Below are positions 1 through 8,367 of a stretch of DNA of 64,000 nt, in pieces; positions within the stretch are counted from its first letter, which is position 1; each line of letters starts with the position of its first letter. Origin of the DNA: Rhodospirillaceae bacterium (GTDB lineage: Bacteria > Pseudomonadota > Alphaproteobacteria > UBA8366 > Aestuariispiraceae); contig PAQY01000013.1 in NCBI GenBank assembly GCA_002709955.1, positions 62,001 to 126,000 of the forward strand. The letters run 5' to 3'. Below the pieces are notes generated by a model. The model worked only from the letters and a program-made list of their open reading frames with translations, was not told where the DNA came from and did no database searches. The position numbers were made by a program, and so were the translations under genes.

Positions 1-2
1 AT

Positions 3-644
3 GCTTATCTCAGCTATCTTGGCATGCCAGGGCTGACTGCCCTGATCGCGTTGGATTTGATCGGGGATGTAAAACCGGGGGAAACAGTGCTTGTCTCTGC
101 CGCGTCCGGTGCCGTGGGGCAGGTCGTGGGCCAGATTGCCAAAATTCGGGGTGCCCGCGCCGTGGCCGTGGCCAGCAGCCAGGAAAAGCTGGACTGGTGT
201 GCGACGCTGGGCTTTGACGCAGGCATCAATTATCGCACACAGGATGACTTAGCCGCCGCAATCAAACAGGCCTGTCCAAAGGGTGTCGATGTGTTTTTCG
301 ACAATACGGCGGGCCCGATCCACGACGCGGTGATGAACAATCTGGCCCTGAACGCGCGGATCATCATCTGTGGCACGATCAGCCTGGCTGGTCAGTTTGA
401 ACAGCCGGATATGGGCGAACGGTTCCTGCGCAAAATCCTGGTCGCCCGCGCCCGAATGGAGGGTTTCCTGATCTTCGATCACACAGATAAATTCGACGCC
501 GCCCGCCAGCAATTGGCCCAATGGGAAAAGGCGGGCAAGCTGACCTTCAAGACGGATATCATGGACGGAATAGACGCAATGCCCCAGGCCTTCCTGAACC
601 TGCTCACCTCCCAGAATTTCGGCAAACAGGTGGTGCGGGTTTAG
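3..644 (+). CDS. NADP-dependent medium-chain oxidoreductase, 5'-truncated by window edge
   Basis: Frame is open to base 3 (AYLSYLGMPGLTALIAL...); Rossmann motif SAASGAVGQVVGQIAK typical of the zinc-independent MDR/curA-like family. Confidence 0.85.
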   Translation, partial: AYLSYLGMPGLTALIALDLIGDVKPGETVLVSAASGAVGQVVGQIAKIRGARAVAVASSQEKLDWCATLGFDAGINYRTQDDLAAAIKQACPKGVDVFFDNTAGPIHDAVMNNLALNARIIICGTISLAGQFEQPDMGERFLRKILVARARMEGFLIFDHTDKFDAARQQLAQWEKAGKLTFKTDIMDGIDAMPQAFLNLLTSQNFGKQVVRV

Positions 645-751
645 GGAGAGAAAGCCGATCCAACGTAACGAATTTCATCTAACTCCATCCTACGAAACTG
701 TTGTGAAAACGCCATGGGAACACATACTATGGTTGTGGTGGTGCTTGAGGG

Positions 752-1783
752 GTGGATGTGATGAATATGCCGGGTTTAAATAGATTTATCGCCTTGGGTG
801 CTTTCCTTTTGAGTGTGATCGCGACCCCGGCCTTGGCGAATGAATTGCCGCGTCTTCCAGAACAGTCGGAACACACGAAAGACATTGCTGGTTCCATCGA
901 AGATGTCATCGCGCTGCAAAAGGCCTATTGGGGGGATTGCGATCCCTTGCTGGATGCCATCCCCGAAGACTCGCTGTCTGCAACAATGGAGCCGAAGACG
1001 CGGCGGTTGGCGATTGAGTTGCTAGAGCGGGGGCTGTGCCTGCCCTATGACCCAGAACTATCGCTTCGATTGATTGAAGCGGGCCATGATCAGAAAGACC
1101 CACGTGCAACGCTGCTGTTGGGATGGCGATATTGGTATGGCTATGGCGTGGAAACTGATATCGAACGGGCGAAAGACCTAATTGATGAAGCAATGCTGGC
1201 CTTCACGCCTTATCGAACCAGTGTGACTGCGGCATGGACGCAGTTTCTGAACGGCCGCCAAGTACCAGACTATGTGCGCGAGTGGGATGGTTGGTTTGCC
1301 CGGCAGGTTGATACAGAAGAGAAGAAAGTCCTGTTTGCATACCATTTGCTGGACGGGGCGTTGATCCTGCCAGACGGTCGCTTGCTGGGCTCCAGACCAC
1401 AGATTGCGTCAAAATGGTTTTCAGTGTTGGCGGTCAAAAATTTTGAGATTCAGTATCGATATGGAATTTTGCTATACGCTGGGCGTTTTGGGGAAGAGGC
1501 GCGCAGAGATGCCGATTATATGCTTATGCGGCCAGCAAGATGCCACTTTCTGCCAGCAGTCATGACCATGGCTGAAATCAGTTTTAAAGAAGGCCTAGAC
1601 GGCGTTCCTGGTGGATGGGAAAACGCTTATATTTGGTACAGAGTCGCTGATGCATTGGGCGTCGATGTAAAGAGCCAGTTAAGGACAGCAAAAATGAATC
1701 TATCCCCTTTGGATCTGTACGGGAATGACCCCCATCTAGAAAATATGGTTGATATTTGGATGGACAAAGGCTCTAGCTGCTGA
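752..1783 (+). CDS. Secreted protein with Sel1/TPR-like repeats
   Basis: N-terminal signal-like segment (FIALGAFLLSVIATPALA); internal DPRATLLLGWRYWYGYGVETDIERAKDLIDEAM resembles a Sel1-like repeat. Confidence 0.6.
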   Translation: MDVMNMPGLNRFIALGAFLLSVIATPALANELPRLPEQSEHTKDIAGSIEDVIALQKAYWGDCDPLLDAIPEDSLSATMEPKTRRLAIELLERGLCLPYDPELSLRLIEAGHDQKDPRATLLLGWRYWYGYGVETDIERAKDLIDEAMLAFTPYRTSVTAAWTQFLNGRQVPDYVREWDGWFARQVDTEEKKVLFAYHLLDGALILPDGRLLGSRPQIASKWFSVLAVKNFEIQYRYGILLYAGRFGEEARRDADYMLMRPARCHFLPAVMTMAEISFKEGLDGVPGGWENAYIWYRVADALGVDVKSQLRTAKMNLSPLDLYGNDPHLENMVDIWMDKGSSC

Positions 1784-1788
1784 ATGCT

Positions 1789-1938
1789 TTAGTGAAATAA
1801 CCGGCATTTATCACTGGTTTTACCGGTAACAACAATTTCATCATCTTTATGCACGAGCACCCAAAGTCCCTGTTTTGGGTATGAAAAATACTGTTTGCTG
1901 GTATCATGATTTCCCGATTCTGGCTGATGCCCGCTATT
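1789..1938 (-). pseudogene. Start-less open fragment directly after the second immunity-like gene
   Basis: Stop-to-stop minus-strand frame NSGHQPESGNHDTSKQYFSYPKQGLWVLVHKDDEIVVTGKTSDKCRLFH*, no start codon; protein-like composition. Confidence 0.35.
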
Positions 1939-1943
1939 TCATC

Positions 1944-2225
1944 TTAGCTATTATAGAACGCAGCATGGAGCAGACGCGCGACCCATCGCCAGTCGGGCTG
2001 TTCGGGCGCACCTGAACCGTACCCAACGTTACGCGCCCAGCTGTCTAAGGCGCGGGTCACTCCCTCCATTCCCTCCAGGTAATCAATGACGCCCTGCTGT
2101 TCAAATAGGCTGCGGTTATAAGCATCTAACAGCTTATTAATATAATCCGCCAAATCTTCATGTGAAGTGACCAATTCAGCATCCCTTGCAATTTTTTGAT
2201 TAGGGGTAGCATCTGTGTTGATCAT
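1944..2225 (-). CDS. Putative immunity protein (DUF7660-like), paralogue of 2364..2645
   Basis: Shared pattern EDL..(Y/F)(I/M)N.LL.AY...(F)E.Q....YL.GM......(D).WARNVG(Y/F)G.GAPEQP.W(R/K)W..RLLH with neighbour; AAGGAG RBS favours the internal ATG at 2225 over 2249. Confidence 0.65.
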   Translation of the reverse strand: MINTDATPNQKIARDAELVTSHEDLADYINKLLDAYNRSLFEQQGVIDYLEGMEGVTRALDSWARNVGYGSGAPEQPDWRWVARLLHAAFYNS

Positions 2226-2279
2226 AAGATGCTCCTTTCTATTAATCATCTAAAGGGTCGTTTGCCCTGATCCGAATAT

Positions 2280-2363
2280 TCATACCGTGATTTTTGTTCC
2301 TGTTTTCCAACGATTAGCCTCGACCTCCGCTGATGTCGCCTTGCGATAGTGCAGGTCCGCATC
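2280..2363 (-). pseudogene. Orphan C-terminal tip remnant of a ParB-like toxin
   Basis: Start-less reading frame DADLHYRKATSAEVEANRWKTGTKITV* aligns with the intact toxin end GKDLQYRKATAAEIARDGWKNTSENDGHSLRI; begins directly after the TAA of the upstream immunity-like gene. Confidence 0.75.
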
Positions 2364-2645
2364 TTAGCTGTGCAAGAATGAAACATGAAGCAAGCGCCCC
2401 ATCCATTTCCAACTGGGTTGCTCAGGTGCACCGGGGCCAAATCCTACATTTCGCGCCCAATGATCCATAGCTTCCGTGATGTGCAGCATACCTGTAAGAT
2501 ACTCGCGAGCATCTTGTTCCTCGAAATAACCTTCGTCATATGCTTCTAAGAGCTGGTTCATGAAAGTGATTAGGTCCTCGCGTGTTTGAATAGCTTCTTG
2601 GGCGATTTTCAATGCCTCACAGCGTGCCTGAATTGAATACTCCAT
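2364..2645 (-). CDS. Putative immunity protein (DUF7660-like)
   Basis: 93-aa acidic protein starting 3 nt after the toxin stop codon; C-terminal GAPEQPSWKWMGRLLHVSF resembles the PSW..(..)LL.AA pattern I associate with DUF7660. Confidence 0.65.
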   Translation of the reverse strand: MEYSIQARCEALKIAQEAIQTREDLITFMNQLLEAYDEGYFEEQDAREYLTGMLHITEAMDHWARNVGFGPGAPEQPSWKWMGRLLHVSFLHS

Positions 2646-2648
2646 GAT

Positions 2649-4655
2649 CTATTGCCTTTTCTTTGGTGCGTTCGGTTGAATTCGTAATGAGTGACCATCG
2701 TTTTCTGAGGTGTTTTTCCATCCATCTCTCGCGATCTCCGCTGCAGTTGCCTTGCGATATTGGAGGTCTTTTCCAGCTTCGCGGGCGGCGATGAGGCGGC
2801 GGTGGTCCAGGGTCCAGACTTTGCCATCTCTTTCATATATCCGTATTGGCGGGATATCATCGGCCTTACCAGCCGCAAAGTCGTCGCGTGTTTCTTCCAA
2901 TGATTTCCCGTCGCGAAATCGCCTCGAAATTGTGTCCTGCATTGTGCGAATACGCTTTGGATTGATCTTGCCATTTTCCGGCAGGGAATCGTACTCTCTT
3001 TTTTCCATTGGATTTTCTGTTTTGGATACCGATGGGATCTGGGGTCTTGTCTTGCCCTCAACGACCGGTTGAGTCTGATTTGGGCTCCCTGATTTCTGCC
3101 GCCCCTTTTTGTTACCGATACCACCAAAACCCGCGCCTGCGGCGATTGCCATTTCGGTTGCTTTTCGGAAATCGCCACTGTTGTTTTCTGCTGCAAGGCC
3201 GAATTGCTGAAAAGCATTCAGGGCTGCTGCATCAGCATGCGCTTTCGTATCTGGGGGCGGTCTGTGATATATGGTGCCGTCCTGGTTGATCACATCGTTC
3301 CGACCAATACCCGAACCGCTGTCAGGCGTTTGGTATTCGCCATTTGGCATGCGTAATTCATTGCGGATGTTCTCGGCTGCTCCAGTATCTGCCAGTGGCT
3401 TGAGATTGGAGATTTGATCCGCACCGATATTCTGTAATTTCAGAAACCAGTTTTTGTCTGAGTAGAAGTCATTCTGATAGGCATCAGCGATCTGTTTGAC
3501 GGCATTAGGATCTTCCAGATTTTCCAATATCTGTTCATACAGGCGCGTTCGATAGTCCTCATCACTTTCGCCATCTTGCCTATGCACGCCGGATTGATCT
3601 GCTTCTGGCGGAGAGATTGATGTATCGTCAGGGTGTGGATTCGGGGTTCTACCCTGAGCCCCTTTGTCTGATCGGTCCTCCTGGTCGGATCGTTCGGGTA
3701 AATCACCTCCACCGCCTTCGGGTGCCCCGGTAGGCGTAGGTTGGTCGCCAGAATTGTGTCCAATGCCGGGCATGCTCCCCTCAGAAGCAGAGGGGTCGTT
3801 GCTGTTGATGACTGTTGGGCCAAATCGATAAGGCCAGCGAGGGGCAAGAGAGACTCCTGTGCTCGGCTTGCCATTCGATGCGTCTGGCATGGGAACGGCT
3901 GTCGAGGGGCCAAGATCAACGTAAAAACCAGGATCAATGTCGCGTGGGTTTCTATGCTCCTGATTGAAATCAGGCCGTGCCTTTCCATCGCGTGTATTGT
4001 GCTCATGCCGCCCGAAAATATGCTCCCAGTCCGGCGGCTGTCCAGGTCTGCGGCTTTGGGCGCCTGGATACTGTGGGGAGATGAGAAGATCCAAAATGCG
4101 ATTGCCCGTTGGACGCTTTTGCATGTGTCTCAGGCTGGATTGGGTATCAGGAACTTGAACCTTGGTGAGCAGATGCTCCAAGGATAATGCTGGTTGTTCA
4201 TCCTGAATGGGGCGGCCGGTCGCGTCTGTTCGGGCCGGGTTTGGATAGGCGGTTTGCCAGAGTTTTTGGACTGTGTCTTTCAAGGTGGTTGCGGCGGGGC
4301 CTGTCTGCCAATAGTCGTCGCGCTGCATCAGTGATTTGATGTAGCCATCGACGCGGTCTCTCTCTGACTCCAGGGAATCGGCAGGGTCTGGTTGTGGCAC
4401 GCGAGGTGCCTTCAGATCAGCCGCAGCCTTGCGGCGGGCCTCAATCCGGGCGCGCATATGTTCATTCAATGTGAATGGTTGTTGAATGTCGGTCAATTGC
4501 GGCTCTTTGGGCCGTAATGATGTCCCCCCATGCGCGCCGGTCGCGAGCGCGGTGCGGGCAGGCCCCATCCTGCTCGCGGCGTCTTCCAGCGACCGGCGCT
4601 TGGTAAAGAAATTAGACCCAAGCTGTTCTGGTCGGTCATAAGGAAATCGCGTCAT
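2649..4655 (-). CDS. Putative polymorphic toxin with C-terminal ParB/sulfiredoxin-like nuclease-type tip
   Basis: 668 aa; low-complexity proline/glycine/acidic middle; C-terminus TMQDTISRRFRDGKSLEETRDDFAAGKADDIPPIRIYERDGKVWTLDHRRLIAAREAGKDLQYRKATAAEIA..GHSLRIQ matches the ParB-like toxin pattern (F.DG...PPIRV...G..YTLDNRRL.A...AG...); AGGGGG RBS. Confidence 0.7.
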   Translation of the reverse strand: MTRFPYDRPEQLGSNFFTKRRSLEDAASRMGPARTALATGAHGGTSLRPKEPQLTDIQQPFTLNEHMRARIEARRKAAADLKAPRVPQPDPADSLESERDRVDGYIKSLMQRDDYWQTGPAATTLKDTVQKLWQTAYPNPARTDATGRPIQDEQPALSLEHLLTKVQVPDTQSSLRHMQKRPTGNRILDLLISPQYPGAQSRRPGQPPDWEHIFGRHEHNTRDGKARPDFNQEHRNPRDIDPGFYVDLGPSTAVPMPDASNGKPSTGVSLAPRWPYRFGPTVINSNDPSASEGSMPGIGHNSGDQPTPTGAPEGGGGDLPERSDQEDRSDKGAQGRTPNPHPDDTSISPPEADQSGVHRQDGESDEDYRTRLYEQILENLEDPNAVKQIADAYQNDFYSDKNWFLKLQNIGADQISNLKPLADTGAAENIRNELRMPNGEYQTPDSGSGIGRNDVINQDGTIYHRPPPDTKAHADAAALNAFQQFGLAAENNSGDFRKATEMAIAAGAGFGGIGNKKGRQKSGSPNQTQPVVEGKTRPQIPSVSKTENPMEKREYDSLPENGKINPKRIRTMQDTISRRFRDGKSLEETRDDFAAGKADDIPPIRIYERDGKVWTLDHRRLIAAREAGKDLQYRKATAAEIARDGWKNTSENDGHSLRIQPNAPKKRQ

Positions 4656-4695
4656 TTAATTTACCCCCTATTTGTTCTTTTGGTAGGGTTTATAA

Positions 4696-4717
4696 AACCG
4701 GACTAAGATGTCCGGTT
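4696..4717. promoter_or_regulatory. Perfect inverted repeat upstream of the toxin gene
   Basis: AACCGGAC-taagat-GTCCGGTT about 40 bp upstream of the toxin start. Confidence 0.4.
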
Positions 4718-5097
4718 AAAATACGCCTTGCCAAAATCACCCCCAAACCTCTCATGCGTCCTTCGGCAGTCTTTCTAGCCTGAAGCCTCTCTTTCACTCA
4801 TCCTTGAGAAGCGATTTGACCAAAGACTAAAACGCATGATTGTTATTTTTATAAAACACCCTTGACTCCGTGTCAATTATAAAAAGAACAAAAATCGGAT
4901 AAATATGATAATGCACCACATTAACTCTTTGCGAATGGGGTGGCTGCAAGAAATTAGGACGGGATCGTGACGTTGGACTGACCGCTGCGCTGGCCTGTGA
5001 CGTTTCGATCGGCAGAATTTTCTGTTGCTTGTTAATTGACCTGGAATGATTAGGTTTTGACTCAGACAAACAGTTCTCAAACAAAAGGACGTCTCTC

Positions 5098-5880
5098 ATG
5101 TTGAATGGAAAAGTGGCTCTTGTGACCGGCTCTACCAGTGGCATTGGCTTGGCGATGGCCCGGGCGCTGGCGCAGTCCGGGGCGAAGGTGATGCTGAACG
5201 GGCTGGGCGATGCGGCTGAGATCGAGAAGACCCGCGCCGACTTGGCCCAGGAAACCGGCCAGGAAATCGGTTATCACGGTGCCAATATGATGAAAGAGGA
5301 CGAGATTGTTGATGCGGTTGAACAGACTGTAAAGACGTTCGGCAGTCTGGACATCCTGGTCAATAATGCAGGCATTCAGCATGTCAGCAAGATTGAGGAT
5401 TTCCCGACCGCGAAATGGGATGCGATCATTGCGATCAATCTGACATCGGCCTTTCATTCCACCAAGGCGGCCTTGCCACATATGCGGAAATCCGGTTGGG
5501 GCCGCATTATCAACACGGCGTCGGCCCATGGTTTGGTCGGCAGCCCGTTCAAATCCGCCTATGTCGCGGCCAAGCATGGCATTGTAGGCTTCACCAAGGT
5601 CACCGCGCTGGAGGCGGCGGGTTCGGGAATCACTTGTAATGCGATCAATCCGGGTTGGGTGCGCACAGAACTGGTTGAACGCCAGATTGAGGCCGCGGCG
5701 ACGGAGAAAAACTGCACTGTTGAAAAGGCTGCCGCCGATATCCTGGCAGAAAAGCAACCTTCTATGGATTTCGTGACGCCAGAGCAACTGGGCGGTGTGC
5801 TGGTCTTCCTGTGCTCCCCTTCTGCGGATCAGATTACCGGGATTTCCCTGTCGGTCGATGGCGGTTGGACGGCACGATAA
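5098..5880 (+). CDS. bdhA: 3-hydroxybutyrate dehydrogenase (SDR family)
   Basis: TGSTSGIGLAMA Rossmann motif, NNAGIQHV, YVAAKHGIVGFTK active site, C-terminal SVDGGWTAR typical of BDH. Confidence 0.93.
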   Translation: MLNGKVALVTGSTSGIGLAMARALAQSGAKVMLNGLGDAAEIEKTRADLAQETGQEIGYHGANMMKEDEIVDAVEQTVKTFGSLDILVNNAGIQHVSKIEDFPTAKWDAIIAINLTSAFHSTKAALPHMRKSGWGRIINTASAHGLVGSPFKSAYVAAKHGIVGFTKVTALEAAGSGITCNAINPGWVRTELVERQIEAAATEKNCTVEKAAADILAEKQPSMDFVTPEQLGGVLVFLCSPSADQITGISLSVDGGWTAR

Positions 5881-6079
5881 GATATCCTTTTCAGGGGCTT
5901 GAAAGGGTGTTGTTCTGAGTTTTTCTCGGTTTGGTGTAAAAAATTGAACACTGTCCCTCGTTTGACGCATAAGACTGTTGACCAGATGGAATAGGACCGC
6001 TACCGTCCTTTCCCAGTGAGGCAAGTTGAACAGGGGGCACCGGGAGATCGGAACAATTCGACACGGGTGCTGGGATTTC

Positions 6080-6115
6080 AAAAGAAGGCTGTCGGGGCAC
6101 CGGCAGCCTTCTTTT
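6080..6115. terminator. Strong bidirectional intrinsic terminator-like hairpin
   Basis: AAAAGAAGGCTGTCGG-ggca-CCGGCAGCCTTCTTTT; 16-bp stem with one G-U pair, T-run at the 3' side on both strands. Confidence 0.8.
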
Positions 6116-6238
6116 GTATTGGCGACGGCTGCTTGTATCAGGGGTGATATTTGAGCGATCAGCCTGTGCTTTCCAGCCTTTGCTGAACGCATTACTGTGG
6201 CCTGCCAAAACAGTCCACCAATGGGGGGAGGAATACGG

Positions 6239-7546
6239 ATGAAGCCGGATTTCCTGAAATTTGACACGTTGAGTCTGCATGCAGGGCAACAGCCGGACCC
6301 GGTGACCGGCGCACGGGCAGTGCCGATCTATCAGACGACTTCCTATGTCTTTGACAGCACAGACCATGCCGCAGCTTTGTTCAATCTGGAACGCCCCGGT
6401 CATATTTATTCGCGTATTTCCAATCCCACCGTTGCGGTGCTGGAGGAACGAATCGCAGCCCTGGACGGCGGTGTTGGCGCGGTGGCGACGGCCAGTGGTC
6501 ATGCGGCCCTGTTTCTGGCGATCTCAACCCTGATGGGTCAGGGCGGGCACATCGTTGCATCGAAATCGCTGTATGGCGGATCGATCAACATGTTCCTGCA
6601 CACGCTGCCCCGGTTCGGGATTACCGCGACCCTTGTCGATCCGCGCAAGCCGGAAGAATTTGAAGCCGCGATCCGGTCTGAAACCCGGTTGGTTTTTGCA
6701 GAAATTCTGGGCAATCCCAACCTGGAAGTTCTGGATATTGAGGCCGTGGCCGATGTCGCCCATCGCCATGGCCTGCCGCTGATGATCGATGGCACATTCA
6801 ACACGCCCTATCTGTGTCGCGCCATTGATCATGGTGCGGATATCATTATGCATTCGGCAACGAAATGGCTGGGGGGGCATGGTGTTGCGATGGGGGGTGC
6901 CCTGGTTGATGCCGGGCGCTTCGATTGGTTCGCCCAGGCGGAGAAATTCCCGACCCTGACCGAGCCTTACGCCGCCTATCATGGCATTGTCTTTGCGGAA
7001 GAATATGGCCCGGCTGGCTTTATTACCCGTGCCAGGGCGGAAGGGCTGCGGGACTTTGGCGCGGTGTTGAGCCCGTCCAGCGCGTTCTATCTGTTGCAGG
7101 GGATCGAAACCCTGCCCCTGCGTATGGAGAAGCATGTCGCCAATGCCCGTATTGTGGCGGATTTCCTGGCCGGACATGAAGCGGTGGAATGGGTGAATTA
7201 TCCAGGCCTGGAAAGCCATCCGGATCACAAGATTGCCCAGAAATATCTGCCAAAAGGGCCGGGCAGCATGCTGGCCTTTGGTGTTAAGGGCGGTCGGGCT
7301 GCGGGGGCCAAGTTTATAGAATCGGTGGAATTGTTCAGCCATCTGGCCAATGTCGGGGATGCGAAATCTTTGGTCCTCCATCCGGCCTCGACAACCCACC
7401 AACAGATGACGAAGGAACAACTGGCCGCCGCCGGGATCGGGGATGATCTGATCCGTGTTTCGGTTGGCCTGGAAGACCCAAGCGATTTGCTGGCAGATCT
7501 GAAACAAGCCCTTCGGCGGGCCTATAAAGTCGCCGCTGCGGAATAA
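6239..7546 (+). CDS. metY: O-acetylhomoserine aminocarboxypropyltransferase / sulfhydrylase
   Basis: MKPDFLKFDTLSLHAGQQPDPVTGARAVPIYQTTSYVF; PLP lysine motif HSATKWLGGHG; GGGGGAGG RBS supports ATG at 6239. Confidence 0.93.
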   Translation: MKPDFLKFDTLSLHAGQQPDPVTGARAVPIYQTTSYVFDSTDHAAALFNLERPGHIYSRISNPTVAVLEERIAALDGGVGAVATASGHAALFLAISTLMGQGGHIVASKSLYGGSINMFLHTLPRFGITATLVDPRKPEEFEAAIRSETRLVFAEILGNPNLEVLDIEAVADVAHRHGLPLMIDGTFNTPYLCRAIDHGADIIMHSATKWLGGHGVAMGGALVDAGRFDWFAQAEKFPTLTEPYAAYHGIVFAEEYGPAGFITRARAEGLRDFGAVLSPSSAFYLLQGIETLPLRMEKHVANARIVADFLAGHEAVEWVNYPGLESHPDHKIAQKYLPKGPGSMLAFGVKGGRAAGAKFIESVELFSHLANVGDAKSLVLHPASTTHQQMTKEQLAAAGIGDDLIRVSVGLEDPSDLLADLKQALRRAYKVAAAE

Positions 7547-7560
7547 AGGGGGCACGCGTT

Positions 7561-8367
7561 ATGATTATCGATATGGACCATGGTCCAGTTTTCGCCAATA
7601 CCGGTGGGGCGGCCTTTGACCCAGCCAAACCAACCGCCATCCTGGTCCATGGGGCAGGGGGGGATCATTCCATCTGGGGCGGCCAGAACCGATATCTGGC
7701 CCATCATGGCGCATCCGTTCTGGCAATTGATCTACCCGCCCATGGGCGCAGCGGTGGCAAGGCGATCGATAGCATCTCAGGCCTGGCCGATTTCCTGATC
7801 GCTTTTATCACGGCGGCACAGGTTGAAACCCCCATCCTGATTGGTCATTCCATGGGGGCACTTGCATCCCTGGAAGCGGCCGCGCGCTTGGGCAAGGACT
7901 GTGCGGGGCTGGGCCTGTGCGGTGTTGCGGGACAGATGCCGGTGCATCCTGACCTGCTGGGGGCGGCCCAGCGGAACGAACTAACCGCCGCCCAGTTCAT
8001 CGCCAGTTGGGGCCATGGCAGCCGGGCTCATCGCGGGGGCAATCCCACCCATGGCGTGTGGATGCTCAGCCAGGCAGTGACCCTGATCAATCGCACGGGG
8101 CCGGGCGTGCTGTATACCGATCTGAAGGCTTGTGCTGAGTATAAGGGGGCATTGGATGCCGCCGCCAAAGTCACCTGCCCAACGCAGTTCCTGCTGGGCC
8201 AGAGTGATAAGATGACCCCGCTGAAGGCAGCTCAACCCTTGATCAATGCGATTGCAGGCGCACAGGTAACGGTCTTGCCGGCTATGGGCCACATGATGAC
8301 GGTCGAATCGCCAGTGGATAGCTGTTCGGCGCTGATGGCCTTGTTAGAACGGGTCCAGGCCGCATGA
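7561..8367 (+). CDS. Alpha/beta hydrolase
   Basis: HGAGGDHSIWGGQ oxyanion region, GHSMGALASLEAA nucleophile elbow, C-terminal GHM. Confidence 0.85.
   Translation: MIIDMDHGPVFANTGGAAFDPAKPTAILVHGAGGDHSIWGGQNRYLAHHGASVLAIDLPAHGRSGGKAIDSISGLADFLIAFITAAQVETPILIGHSMGALASLEAAARLGKDCAGLGLCGVAGQMPVHPDLLGAAQRNELTAAQFIASWGHGSRAHRGGNPTHGVWMLSQAVTLINRTGPGVLYTDLKACAEYKGALDAAAKVTCPTQFLLGQSDKMTPLKAAQPLINAIAGAQVTVLPAMGHMMTVESPVDSCSALMALLERVQAA

Noticed and set aside
2246-2440. 64-aa minus-strand ORF MAPVHLSNPVGNGWG...
   Set aside because: Overlaps an immunity-like gene out of frame; the meaningful reading here is the start-less toxin-tip remnant in another frame.
4827-5144. 105-aa minus-strand ORF upstream of and into bdhA
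   Set aside because: No homology pattern, overlaps the bdhA start and AT-rich promoter DNA.
6130-6185. Possible SAM-II riboswitch (GGTGATATTTGAGC...GCTGAACGC)
   Set aside because: Only superficial resemblance; the conserved CACGTTAAA-type core is not present. An Infernal run would settle it.
5077-6267. 396-aa minus-strand ORF over bdhA
   Set aside because: Antisense shadow of bdhA and its downstream region; no conserved motif.
6524-7555. 343-aa minus-strand ORF over metY
   Set aside because: Antisense shadow of metY.
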